A stretch of 64,000 nt of DNA from Unio delphinus (lineage: Eukaryota; Mollusca; Bivalvia; Unionida; Unionidae), in the NCBI GenBank assembly GCA_029339505.1, contig JAQISU010000123.1:496001-560000 (forward strand), written 5' to 3'. Position numbers and translations under genes: made by a program. Of the stretch, positions 9,717 to 21,285 are shown piece after piece. Positions within the stretch are counted from its first letter, which is position 1; each line of letters opens with the position of its first letter. Under the pieces are notes generated by a model. The model was not told where the DNA came from and made no database searches. It worked only from the letters and a program-made list of their open reading frames with translations.

Positions 9717-10245
9717 TTAATTACCAGCACCCAACATCAATTTACTTTTTATCGCCGATTTTATCAACCATGAAGCCAATTTTTCTTTGAAGGATTTATC
9801 AGTGATAGAATAATTCAACGCATGAATTAATTTCACATCTGCGATATGTCTGTGTTGCAGATTACTGCTTTTATAAGCAATATCATGAGCATGACACGCC
9901 TTATCAATGGCGTTTATTGGGTTTTCACCGGGTCGGGGTTGGTTTTGATGATCGAGTCTGATATCGAGTCTGGTCCCGGGTCCACAATAACTATATCCTG
10001 GAAGGTGTTTTTCTCCTGGATATTTTGCCCATGGTGTTCCGGGGAGTTTTACTAACTTGGCTGCAATATAACCTCCTCGTTTATTTTTATAAAAACATCT
10101 CCAGATTTCATAGAAACAAATCTAATTTTTTATACCACATTGTACACACTTACAAGCAAGTGATGATCTGTTATTTTTTAGTTGTAATCGTCGTCAAGTC
10201 GTTTGTGCTAGTACGCTTCTTACATTTCACACAATATAGATCCAT
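9717..10245 (-). pseudogene. Zinc-ribbon plus phospholipase A2 protein, broken
   Basis: The ATG at 10245 opens MDLYCVKCKKRTST, then after a one-base shift in an A-run (TAA 10171-10173) ACKCVQCG, together a C-x2-C...C-x-C-x2-C ribbon. A TAG at 10122-10124 follows. The PLA2 core then reads HLPGYSYCGPGTRLD (calcium-binding loop, YCGPG) and AIDKACHAHDIAYKSS (catalytic His-Asp). It ends LMLGAGN at TAA 9717-9719. Known: viral PLA2 domains of parvoviruses and adintovirus-like elements help virions leave endosomes by cleaving membrane phospholipids. The span is 529 nt, one base out of frame, as expected for a single indel. It is 17 bp from, and divergent to, the ATPase gene, and parallel to the integrase. 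The catalytic motifs themselves are intact. Confidence 0.8.
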
Positions 10246-10262
10246 AATTTATTTATAATAAC
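10246..10262. promoter_or_regulatory. 17-bp divergent start region
   Basis: Only 17 A/T-rich bases (AATTTATTTATAATAAC) separate the PLA2 start (-) from the ATPase start (+). At least one promoter must therefore overlap the opposite gene's 5' end. The TTATAA word is a candidate core element for both directions. Confidence 0.35.
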
Positions 10263-10925
10263 ATGAATGTAACTGATTTTTCGGCGACAAAAGCACGAGA
10301 ACAAGTTAAGCATCATGCAGCGCTACCAAATTCTATTCGCATGATTATAATCGGACCATCTGGAAGTGGCAAGACAGAACTGCTATTTAATTTAATAACG
10401 AGATGGATGAAATGGGATAAGTTGTATTTAGTAGCTGCGAGTGTAGACGATCAGCGATGTTACGAGGGGTTAAATGATTTTAACGAGAAAGCAAAATCGG
10501 AAATCGATGAGGATATTATTGAGTTTATAACCGATATCGAGGAGGCACCGAGCATTGATGTTATTGATGGAAGTATTAACAATTTAGTTGTATATGATGA
10601 TGTCATGCTAGACAATCAAAAGAATCCTGCAAGGATATTTTCCAGAGGTAGGCATAAAAATACCGATGTGATATATGTCACTCAACGATACACTCAAATA
10701 CCAAAAGTGATCAGAGATAAATGAAATATTCTTGCTGTATTCAACGGAGTTGACACAAATACGCTACGAAATATTTGGCAAGCTTGGTGCGGCGGTGATA
10801 TGGATTATAATCTCTTTAGAAATTTCTTTAGTCACGCTCAGTCAATTCCACATGGATTTGTAACGATAAATTTGCACGACCCGAGATCAAGATATCGTAT
10901 CGGACTTGATCAAATATTCGGTTGA
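10263..10925 (+). pseudogene. A32/FtsK-HerA-type DNA packaging ATPase, one internal stop
   Basis: From the ATG at 10263 (MNVTDFSATKAREQ), 221 codons run in one frame to TGA 10923-10925. A TGA at 10722-10724 (codon 154) interrupts them. Walker A is IIGPSGSGKTELLF (residues about 30-43), Walker B NNLVVYDDVM (about 107-116), and a sensor-type strand reads DVIYVTQRYTQIP (about 135-147). The C-terminal part (NILAVFNGVDTNTL to YRIGLDQIFG) continues the fold. Known: these ATPases pump DNA into preformed capsids in Polintons, virophages and large DNA viruses. The length of about 220 residues is usual for the Polinton type. Except for the stop it looks well preserved, with both nucleotide-binding motifs intact. 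Confidence 0.85.
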
Positions 10926-10959
10926 AACAATTCGTCTCCGCAGCGACATCAGTGCCGGG

Positions 10960-11135
10960 TCTGTAGCGTAAAATTCTAAAGGATTTCCCTTTTTTGTCTG
11001 CCTAAATTGGTTTCGGTTTGAAATCCTTTAGGATTTTACTGAATTGGTTTCGGTTTGAAATCCTTAGGATTTTGTTTGAAATGGTTTCGGTTTGCTTGAA
11101 ATAGTTTCGGTTTGCTTGAAATAGTTTCGGTCTGT
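10960..11135. repeat. Short tandem/palindromic repeats at right border of viral element
   Basis: Three versions of the palindrome AAATCCTTTAGGATTT (about 10971, 11021, 11058, with small changes) alternate with four or five copies of a GAAAT(G/A)GTTTCGGTTTG word. The array begins about 45 bp after the ATPase stop. It may be the element's terminal or subterminal sequence or an unrelated minisatellite. Confidence 0.6.
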
Positions 11136-11571
11136 CCACCCTCTCTGCTGCTGAGAGACAGAGAGACAAAGACAGACGGAGATTGCAGGTAGCGTGTGGA
11201 AACGATGAAATTAAAAGGTTTTGGTGGAAGACATAAAGTAACGATTATGCTAAACAGTTCCACGAATTAAATGCAGAAACAAACAACATTGCTAAAGAAC
11301 AATGGTCAAAAAGTGGAATAAGTGTATTTCATTTCCGAACATTTCTATTCCTTATGATCCGTAACAAAACGTTCTGCTAGTGTTTTGGAGAGTATAAAAA
11401 AGCAGTAGTGCGTATTTAATATTAAAAATTTATTTAAAATATGACATCCTTCAGAAACGTCTATTCCTGATAATGGTGAAAGACTGAGGTAAATAATCAT
11501 TATTTTAGTATTATCATAAGAGTTTATGTCTAATATTTATAACTATGTATTTATTTCTTTTCTTGCTAATA

Positions 11572-11649
<78 letters not shown>

Positions 11650-12295
11650 TCATACATACATTAAACAGGATTTTATTTAGAACACTCATTGAAATTTCCT
11701 TATTTTTTTCATTTGTAACTTTAGCAGTGATTATGTCTTCCAATCTATTTATATCGCCTTTTAAAGGAAAAGCTGTTGTATTTAGGAGTAAGCTCCAGAA
11801 ATGTCATTACTTTGTATCTGAATCTGATAAATTCTTCAGAGCTCATCTTCGTGACGGCACATACATGGTTCTAGTGCATAGGTTAAACTAGAATCGACCC
11901 TGAAAGCAAAGTGTTTCTTTCACTTAGCATTTTAAGGTGATTATTTTTCTTCCTGTTTTTTTTTAAGCGAATTTTAGAAATGTATAATGCTATTATCTTT
12001 ATGCGTATCGAAGAATGATGATGAGTCAATCTTTATTTCCAGTCACCCAATCATGCGAGTCACAGAGAGAATCCACTAGTATACAATAATATCACATGTG
12101 ATATCTGAAATATCTAATCTGATATTTCAATCACGTCAGTGCATCGAATACAACACTTGTAAATGATCCAAAGGAAATTAAGGACCGATTTGATAAATAA
12201 TGAGAGTCCAAATTTCAATTTGTGAGAGACTGACATTTGGAAAACTGTATCATTATATATGGACATTGTCAAGTCATTTGTTTGCGATACAAAAT
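11136..12295. other. Non-coding stretch with GATA microsatellite
   Basis: It contains a GATA run of about 75 bp (11573-11650). The rest is AT-rich sequence without a supportable gene. Confidence 0.6.
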
Positions 12296-12560
12296 ATGTG
12301 TTGCTCAGTCAACGTATGTGTTTGTCAGTTGCAATAGCTTTGTCAGTTGAAATAGTCGGAATAGGTGTTGGTCAGTCATAACTATATAGGTAATTTGGAG
12401 CATGTATTCGTCTGCTAAATAGGTGTTGGTCAGTCAAATAAGGTATTGGTCTTTCATAATAGGTGTTGGTCAGCCAAAACTGGTATTAGTATATGTTGGC
12501 CAATCAAATTATATGTTGATCATTCAGAATAGATTCTAGTTTGTCTGATATGTATTTATC
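12296..12560. repeat. Degenerate GTGTTGGTCAGTCA tandem repeat, block 1
   Basis: Around ten imperfect copies of (A)TAGGTGTTGGTCAGTCA at variable spacing of about 22-35 bp. The same word forms a second block at 17520-17670 in the same orientation, with the SWIM/YqaJ pseudogene in between. Confidence 0.6.
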
Positions 12561-12829
12561 TGCCATAATAAATTTTGGGTCAGTGGTCATATGTATATGC
12601 CTTTTCATGCAGATTTTGGCGAACTTTGCTCGGAATTTTCATCACTTGGCGGGTGGTCAGCCACTCGATACCTGGTGGACAAAATATGGACGACACTACA
12701 GCATCAGCATCAAGTTCTGCAACTACTTCAAACATAGATATCGAGTTGAAAAATGCCAATTCAACAGCGATGCTGCCACAGATATTGACGAAATTTAATA
12801 TTGGAACTATCCTATCTTATTTCTGGAAA

Positions 12830-14755
12830 CGAGGGCGGATTTCAAAGTCGTACGAGAGAGTAGCTTTGAGCTGTTTACGTCTTGACATGTACATGTAAAT
12901 AAGGAAATGGTGTCGAAGTAAACAAATATAATCCTGACTATCAAGCAAGTTGCTCAAAATATTTCTATGAATCCGAAACGTCACTAAAATAAAATGCTTT
13001 TCATATGAGTTTATCCCATATGTTTTGGAAAGTATGTGGATAATTTACATATAAGTTTCAACCATTTAATTAGCTCCACTTGCTGGATTTGGAAAAAGCC
13101 GTCTATCGGCGTCACCGGTATTCGATCTCTATGACGTTCACAGACAAGTACAGAACTATTTCTCAAGTTGCAATACTAATGAATGTCACACATTTTATGT
13201 GCAGTATGTATAGTTAATTGTATTTCAATAGATATTTATATAATGGATATGTCTAAGAAATTAGAATATAAGTTTGTTTCAAGTGCCACTCCCCCCCCCC
13301 CCCCGGTTCCATTATTTACATTTTAAATACATGTATACAAATGACGGCAATGAATTGCATCTAAGAAATTGGGTTGTCCTTGACTTTGAAACTGTCACAT
13401 TTATTGTGTTTTAAATTGTTTTGTGGGCAGGAGCTTACCCAATAAGAAAACATTTTTATGTGGGATAAATAACCTTAAACACGAAAATGTTTGCTTTGTC
13501 CTTCGTAATGAACATGATTGTATGTTTATTATCATCCACCAAACATTTAAATTGATATTCTTTTGTTAAAACACATCGGATTGAGACAAGATGAAATTGC
13601 AAAAATAAACAAACATTGTTTCTGCTGAAGTTCTAGCACACATGAAACAACAATTCTACAAAGTGATTATAATGCTGAACTCAGTGGGTGACATCATATA
13701 TGCCAGCTGCTCGTGCACAGCTGGGTCTAGTCCTGACTGTACGTGCAAACATACACCTGCACCGTGCTATGCACAGGAAGATTTTGTCACGGTGTTTGTG
13801 CTTCCTGAAGACATTCCATCATGTACTGGTATGTATATCTTCAAGTTGAGACATAGTACTATAAATATTGGTAGTCTAATTTACAAAGACATTACATAGC
13901 AATAACACCAATGGTAGCAGAAAAACATTTCATTTTCTTTAGCCTGTTACCTAAATCTTTCCTTTTCTTTTTAGATAAACCTGACGCCTGGAATTCGCCA
14001 AGACTAGTCAAACTTCCAGCAGCTCCAATCTATGATAATGACTTTACAAGAAAACAGCATGGGGAAAAAAAAGAAAACAGAACCAACCATTAAAAAGAGA
14101 ATAACCGGAGGCTTATTAACTTATCAAAGTTTGCGACACTGAAAGAGATTTTGCAGTATCATTACTCTGTGAATAAGAGCAATGGAGTAAGGAATCTAAC
14201 CTAAGTAAACAGCTCTTAATAAATATAGTTGCAAGTCAACATGATCCAGTTGGAACTCTGGTGTCTTTAAATCCATTATATGATTGTTGAAAAAGGTTTA
14301 AAAACAATATAACAGATTTGTCTCATTCAGATAGTATTGCCAAAAAACAGAATTAAATAATTGTTTAAAGGTCACCCAGGATGAACAACTACTTATTCAA
14401 GAAAATACTATTGTACAAAGCAGATTGTCTGAATGGCTTACTTTGAGACAATTGAGAATAACTGGTTTTATTGTTAGCTGTGTTTGTAATTTTGTCTGTA
14501 CATGAAGTCCAATCCCAGCACAATAAGTAGTGCAATATTAGAGCCATCTTCTTTTTCCTCAGCAGCAACAAGGTGTGGATTAGATATGTCGCTGACAGTT
14601 ATCAATCGGGATGTTGCTGAGAAAGTTAAAGATGGTTCAAACAGTTCTATTCAAATGTTGGGTTTAATTAAAGATAAGGATCATGGATTCAATACAGCAG
14701 ATTCAATAACTCTCTTGTTGGTTTTGTGGAATGTAAAGCAGCAGTAAAATGGAGC
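12830..14755 (+). pseudogene. SWIM zinc finger plus YqaJ-like nuclease gene, degraded, with introns
   Basis: Pieces in order on the plus strand: a degraded segment at 12830-12900 (Ser-Tyr-Glu-Arg and RHVHV-like, out of frame). An exon at about 13637-13828 with LNSVGDIIYASCSCTAG and DCTCKHTPAPCYAQEDF follows, a CxC...CxH SWIM finger; acceptor ttctag before it and donor GTATGT at 13829. An exon from 13975 (after ttttctttttag) has DAWNSPRLVKLPAAP. A segment at 14345-14755 has SEWLTLRQLRITG and SSAILEPSSFSSAATRCGLD, the latter like the conserved N-terminal part of YqaJ/lambda-exonuclease-like domains. Frames differ and stops occur (around 14505-14530). SWIM plus YqaJ proteins are widespread in molluscs and are also carried by some DNA transposons (for example ISL2EU). 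Family assignment is from motif recall. Confidence 0.6.
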
Positions 14756-15600
14756 CACAAGACTGTTAGTGACAATGCTAAATAGCCTCGGTAGACAATT
14801 AAAATCAGTCAAAATAAACATGGAACTTCAAAGATTTTACGTTAAAACCTAATTAAAAAATCTGTAGACAAATTCTTGCCAAAACTTGAAACCGTTTTTC
14901 ATGAGTATATGGCTGAAATAAAAACTTGCTATTATTCTGCAGATATGATGACAATTCTTTGTATTCACTTGTGATGAATCTGCTCATGTATTTTTTAAAA
15001 ATTATCCCCGTATTAGGTTGACCCCTAAATTAGTGGACCATCCCATGTTCACCTTACAATCAAACATGTGTTGCCTTTTCTAAAAGATATTTATAATCAT
15101 GCTTGAGTAAATTTTGTTTTTGTAAGCTCGTTATGTTATCTTCCTGCTTATCAGATTAGTATGGACTAAATGGTTTTTGATAGCATCTTTCCATGATATT
15201 GGAATTTGGGATATAAAGGAGAAGTATTTCAAGAAATCATTATATCGTATTTTTTAATTGTTTCAAACGGTATCAGATTATCGTGATAGTCTACTAAATC
15301 ATTTAGAATTTCCTCCAAAGAATATACTTTTCATAAATCCCTTTGAGTATCACTGATTATTCATGGATGAACCCTTTTTGATCCTAGCTGCATTGACTCC
15401 TGAAGCAATCTTGAAGTATTTTTTTGATAGTGATATAGGTCTCTAATTGTTAAAGTACCTTCTGACATTTTCTTCCCTTGGTAAACATGTGATAACTCCT
15501 TAGGTCTGAAAATCTATTGTGATCAATTATTCTCATTAGCAAGTCAAACAAGCACAAGTGTTGAGCGTGACTACAATGATTTATGCAACCATCGTTTCAT
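14756..15600. other. No gene seen
   Basis: AT-rich sequence following the YqaJ-like remnant; it may contain further decayed exons (Cys/Phe-rich out-of-frame pieces near 14960-15080), but nothing that can be assigned. Confidence 0.4.
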
Positions 15601-15606
15601 AATTGG

Positions 15607-15835
15607 GTGGAGGCCTCGTTACGGATCACTGCCATCTCACCTCTGTCTGCTTGGGTTCGAGTCTAAGATTCGGCTAATGTAGTTATGTGAGAAAGCTTGC
15701 CAGTAGCTTCTCGTGGGTCAGTGGTTCTTTCCGGGGTTTTCCCGGTTTCTTCCTCCACCAATAATACTGGCCGCCATGTATAGCCTATCATGTGCTTAAA
15801 AATTTCGTCAAACCCTACAACAACAACATAAATGG
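15607..15835 (+). repeat. SINE-like repeat B, copy 1
   Basis: Starts near GGCCTCGTTACGGATCACTG, contains TTCTTTCCGGGGTTTTCCCGG and CTGGCCGCCATGTATA, and ends with an (ACA)n-type tail, CCCTACAACAACAAC. Reverse copies lie at 32618-32850 and 45062-45265. A simple 3' tail and 230-bp length fit a SINE or truncated retroposon. Confidence 0.6.
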
Positions 15836-17519
15836 GTTTTACATTGTTCCCTTGTCTGGGTTTACCTTATGTTAGCTGATCATCAGTAGACTGTGACTAC
15901 AATAATTTATTCAGACATTGTAACCTTGATCAGCATGTGATGACTCACAGGCTCATCATGGTTTACACTGTTACGTACTCTAACACGCACACTTTCGTAG
16001 CATAAATGGAATGATAAAATTGTTAAGATAAAGCAGCCGACTACAAAAATATAGCAGACTATGGGATATGAGAACATTTCTCTGATACCAATCCCCTCTC
16101 ATTTGAACAATTGTTTGCTATGGGCATGTTTGAATGCACATAATAGCATATACGTATCATATCACTAATTTTAATTAAACTAGTTTTTCCAGTATAATAA
16201 TGACCAAAAACAGAATTTAATAAATTGCTTACTTCGAAATGCAGCTTTATTGATGTATTTAATAACAGACGAAACATAAATGAATTGTTTCGTTCCAATT
16301 GATATAGTACAAGAAGCTGATTTCTTAAATCACCATGACTAGAGATAGTCTCACATTCTATATGAGAATGACAACTCACAAAATATTTGTGTAGCATTGT
16401 TAAACGCTTGTAATCTTTAAAACCAGTATATCATTTCAATTCTTTGTCTGAAGAGTTTTAAATTCTCATTTTCTTAAATAGTTACTTGAATTCTTACATG
16501 TTATCTTGTAGTCTGTCTGAGTTGTCTTAGTAGACTTGTGACAAAATGAGGATGGTGTGTGTCTCTGTACCTACACTAATGTCTGTACTGGATTTCGCCG
16601 ACAGCTTCTGTTTAGATGTTACCTGTGTGTGCTTTTGTTTGGCGGGGGTTCCTATGAAAGCTTTGATTTTCTTTGGTGTGACTTGTAATGTAGATCACTG
16701 AATGATTTTCTTTTTTCTTATTTGAAATGTGGTCGATCGTAATCAGTATGTGACTTTTTTATGAATATGATCGTCTGCACCATCTGGTATATTTCCAATT
16801 CTCTGTGCTGGTATCGTGATTGATTTAATGAACTGTAAAATATAAAATAGACTAATTAAACAGTTAATTACTTATCTTTTTAAAAAAAAACAAATATCGT
16901 TAACAGAAACTTTTACTATTACGTTATTAGTCAGTACTGAATAAAGTCACGATACTAAATTATTTAACAATCTTATTTTCCGAAGGACATATTTTATTTA
17001 CCTTTTCTTACCGTGATACAGTATTACAAAAATTGTGTTTTATTGACCAATATAAGAATTTGTTTTTGTATTAATATGCGATATTACAAACCTGAAATAT
17101 TTATCGATGGTAAAGCTGCAAAAGTTCCTTCACCATCAGCATTAAAATGCAGTGAACACATTCTCGCTTTCTTGAATTGTGACATTCGTTTTCCAATCAA
17201 TTCAAGTTCCGACTTGCCACTGTTTGCACAGCACATGGCAGACGATGCAGTTTACTGCCACATCTTTCATTGGAGCGACTTTCATAAACTCTGACGATGC
17301 AAGTAGCGGGCATTTCTTAAATTGTTTATATTTCTGAAATCGTTCTAGACAACAATTAACGCCATTTTTTTTATATGCATGTGCACACCAGCGTGTGATT
17401 GACTGGAGTATGAAGTGACTCGGGAGGTTATTCGGATAATTATGGAGCAACTCGGTTAAATCCTGTATGAAATGGTCTATTGGTGAGATAAAATAAAGAA
17501 ACGTCAGTCAATAATTGTC
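15836..17519. other. No supportable gene
   Basis: AT-rich sequence with scattered short ORFs, none with a motif, codon bias or homology I recognise. An ORF of 93 codons at 17013-17294 has several Cys/His but no clear finger. Confidence 0.4.
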
Positions 17520-17670
17520 TCATTAGGTGTTGGTCAGTCAGAATATGTATCAGAGAGACTCAGTTGGTGTTGGTCCGTAAGAAAAGCTGGTTGTCAGTCT
17601 CATTCGGTTTTTGTCGGTCAGAATGGGTATTAGTCTGTCAGAATTGGTGTTGGTTAGTCACAATAAGTGC
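17520..17670. repeat. Degenerate GTGTTGGTCAGTCA tandem repeat, block 2
   Basis: About six imperfect copies of the word found at 12296-12560, same orientation. Confidence 0.55.
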
Positions 17671-18179
17671 CATCAGCCTGAGTGATTCTTTTTCTGGTAT
17701 GATCTGTGTATGACTCTTAAGAAGGTAACTATAATAGTAAACCCCCATATGATGTTATCAACGCCCCGAATAATAATTCCTATAGTGGCCATACCGACCA
17801 AGAAATGTTCACTCCCCCTGTGGTCTATAGTGGCATCCGTAATATTATATCCTTTTTAGGGGCTATAAATACATAATAGTAAATTACCATGGGGGGGGGG
17901 GACATAAACCACTAATTGTTAATCTTCATTATGAGTGATAACAACCCCCCAAAAATTGAAATTCCCATCTCCGTGTAAAATTTACAAGGCCATAACTGCT
18001 ATAATTTGCCGTAATATTTTCCTGTATATACTCCAGAGTGTGCCCACTCACTCCATGTACTACTTTCCCCAAACGATTCAATAACTACTTCGGTTTTACC
18101 TTATAAAACAATGAATTTCAGTCTGATTTTTGTTCTTAAACAGCTGGTATTGGTAATATATGTATGTTCCCAGCCTGTA

Positions 18180-19720
18180 AATGTGATTGTTCTTCTTGAC
18201 GGGGTATATAAACGATATGATCAGGTGTACATCTGTAACGAGCTGGTCGGTTATCAAAGTGTTATTAGTACAATATCGTACAAGCCATGGTCAGAGGTAT
18301 TGCGCAACTTGGAGAAAACAGCACGTGAAAACCGCCTTCCGCTAATTCTCGTTATCTAAAGGATGACCTCTACGGAATAATTTGCCCGGTTAATGGATGT
18401 GGTAATCCGAGATGGTACCTTGAACAAAGACAACACACGAGCCCCCGTAAAGATAAAATATGAATTTAATTAAAATACAACCAAGAAAATGAATGACACA
18501 GTAAATTACACTTTTCTTTCCTTCTGACTATTCTTCATTCAGAAGCACTTCAAAACCGAAGCTTTAAAATAATGGATACATTAATTAAAAATTCAAAACA
18601 CTAATAAAATAGATGAATTTAGCCGTTAAAAGCTGATAGTAACTTTCATCATGAAATTGAGTGTTCATTAACATCGAACTGCTTGGGAAATTTACAATGA
18701 CCTTGTTCGTCGACTGGTTTTTCTCTTCTGCGTGCGTAACGACTTTACTTTGCCCTTTGGTGACGTGGGATTGCCCAACTCTGACTTCTGACTCCTTTTC
18801 CCTCCTTTTCTGGACTTCTCTTCCCTCCTTTTCTTGACTTCTCGCTAATTCTCACTCTTTCCAAACAAACTATTTTCCTTTGAAAAGAAAAGGGTAAAAC
18901 GCCCTAAGTATCTTGTTATACTTTAAGAGTTGAGAGTGTCCGTCCGTCTGTCTGGTTCGAACAATCAGATCTTACTATCAGTGTTAACATTTATACGGCT
19001 AACAAATACTACACAAGTCTTCAGATCAATAGAGCTATACTGCTAATTATCGACATCAGAATTTGGGAGTCATATATTCCCGTAAATCATTACGTAAAGT
19101 GAGGCAATATATCATAACACACAATCCATATTCACTAATATGATAAATTCAAATTAATGTAACACTTTCCAATCATAAATGTACACGGCGGGTTTTTCTA
19201 CACCACCCATTAACCTACCTAAGTATATAAGGTAAAAATGCTAATTCAGAATTCAAAAATACATTATGAAATCATTGTAATACCGACTATCCATACAAAA
19301 ATATGAACACATCATGCATCCATAACGAAGAAACATCATATCAAAGTACGTTATTAAATCAATGTAATACCGAACTATTTGTATCATAGTATCAATGCAT
19401 CTATAACAAAGAAAACATCACATAAATTGCATCATGATAAATGTGAATTTAACAAAGAAAACATCACATAAATTACATCATGATAAATGTGAATTTGAGT
19501 TAAATACCTTGTGTTTTCGGCGTCTTACAATCGTTCCACCTTCAATTTAACCTGGAACCATAATTGTTTTACGAACGTCGTTCTTGCAACGAACGGTCGG
19601 AGTCCTGGTAACGGTTCTCTCTTGCAGAGAAATATTTAGACTAATTCAAACTCATAAGCTCAGAAGATATATTTCCCCGATTCTGGGGTTCGACACACCC
19701 CCTTCCCTCTACATTTGACC
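18180..19720 (+). repeat. Interspersed family C, copy 1
   Basis: Shares blocks with the copies at 27.5 and 30.5 kb. The block ATCTAA(A/G)(G/A)GATGACC followed by CCCGGTT and CCGTAAAGATAAAA is shared with 27665-27780. The block TCCTTT(G/C)AAAAGAAAA... with TGGTTCGA(A/G)CAATCAGAT is shared with 30930-31025. The (T)GTGTTTT(C/G)GGCGTGTCT-like block is shared with 31620. The class is not recognised; no transposase or reverse transcriptase is visible. Confidence 0.5.
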
Positions 19721-20536
19721 AATCGGAATAAATGCTATTCCTACGGACATTTGAAAAACCGTCTATCAAGATGCCAAAAAAATGCCACTCGGGTCGAATT
19801 ATCACCATATCATTTGTTTCAAATCACTTTGACAGCCATACGTGAGAAATACACTTAGTTCGGTTCTACTATAAATATTCTAACAGCGTGACCCAGTTAA
19901 AAAAAACATTCCATTCGTCCAAACTCTACTCCAAGACAGTTAATTGTCGGCTAGCCTACGAATTAATTAATGAATTTCACTGACGAAAAATTTGGCACTT
20001 GACAACATCCAACAATAAACAAGAAAACATGAAACGTAACATTTTTATATCAGCAAAATTGTATTGACAAATTGTTTCCATTTTTACTGAATGCGTATTG
20101 CTCCTTCGCTTTCAACAATTGGATAAAATAAACATAAACCAGGTTGGTACCAGTAGTTGAACTAAGAACTGTAACTTACAGCAAGAAATACAATCGCTGA
20201 TGGATCAAACAGGTTTGTCAGAAACATACAAATCGCAGCAGTACGGTCAATTATTGGGAGAGACCAAAGCTTCGGAACCAACTGATCTGTAGGGAATAGG
20301 ATCGGCAGGCTATGCGTGCTAGCACATTGACCATTAAACGAGACCGTGAAACCAGAAATACGTGATCATCAACTGGATGTCACAAGTTACATTGTTCCAT
20401 ATTTGAATCATTATTCCTTAATTTCACAATAGGAGTGAGATCAATAATTCAATGTTTTTTTGTTATTAGTAATTAAATGAAGCTCATTGTAATACCGACT
20501 ATCCATACAAAAATATGAACACATCATGCATCCATA
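19272..20536. repeat. 53-bp exact direct repeat, 1.2 kb apart
   Basis: The block beginning TCATTGTAATACCGACTA and ending CATCATGCATCCATA occurs at 19272-19324 and 20484-20536 without mismatch. Between them lies a further local duplication of about 45 bp (around 19406-19495). Confidence 0.8.
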
Positions 20537-21200
20537 CGACTATCCATTAATGGAAAAGGGATCGGTTACTTGATTGTTCTTGTTATACATTTATTGACTA
20601 ATATCTGCATATTTCAGGCATTTGTTTCTAATCTAGATGAGACAATGATGTTTAAAAAGAAAGTCACTTATCATTGAAAGTGATTTCTGCTTAATAGCTC
20701 TTTTATTTTTTGACATATTCGAACAAGTGTTCACATCATATTAGTAGTATCATTATGGGTATTTTGATATTTTTATTATTATTGGTCAATGCCTTCTTAT
20801 ACTTTATGATTTTACCCAAGAATCACACTATACTGCATAATTTATGCAAATGAACCTGTAGTAATCATCCAGTGAGAGAAACAACATGCGAAGTCACTTC
20901 ACTGGGTGCCACAGGCCGGCTAATACACCCTATCCAGATCAATAAATACCGGCAAACAGATCGGTCACCTCTTTTCGGTCACTATTGCCTCTGTGCATGA
21001 ACTCATCGGTTGTTTTCCATTTACCACAATACAATCTCGAACTCGTTCATTCTATTTATGGCATCCTTGATAGTCACTGAGTATTGTTTATTGATAAATG
21101 GGGAGACTTTTTAAACAGATACGTATTCGTGAATGTCAGCGACACCGGATAAAATCGATATAGGCTCAACAACAATTCCGACTGGTGTTGCTATGAATGT

Positions 21201-21285
21201 AGTCAGGTTCCTTGACCTCTCTTCACTCCATTACTTTTCGTTATGAGGAGAGTAATGTAGTGGAGAGAGGTCAGGAAACCAGACT
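21201..21285. repeat. Imperfect inverted repeat (foldback)
   Basis: Arms 21201-21234 and 21252-21285 (AGTCAGGTTCCTTGACCTCT against AGAGAGGTCAGGAAACCAGACT-like) pair with few mismatches around a 17-nt loop. Weaker pairing extends about 8 bp outward on each side. Confidence 0.7.

Noticed and set aside
9292..10258. Plus-strand ORFs at 9292-9525, 9846-10055 and 10025-10258
   Set aside because: They lie opposite the integrase and PLA2 genes, whose catalytic motifs are on the minus strand.
7358..10724. Several in-frame TGA codons in viral genes (7358, 7664, 10722) suggesting a recoded TGA or readthrough
   Set aside because: The same element also has TAA and TAG stops (9128, 4575, 4524, 5932) and many frameshifts, and two TGAs are shown by a duplicate copy to come from CGA. 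Decay explains all of them.
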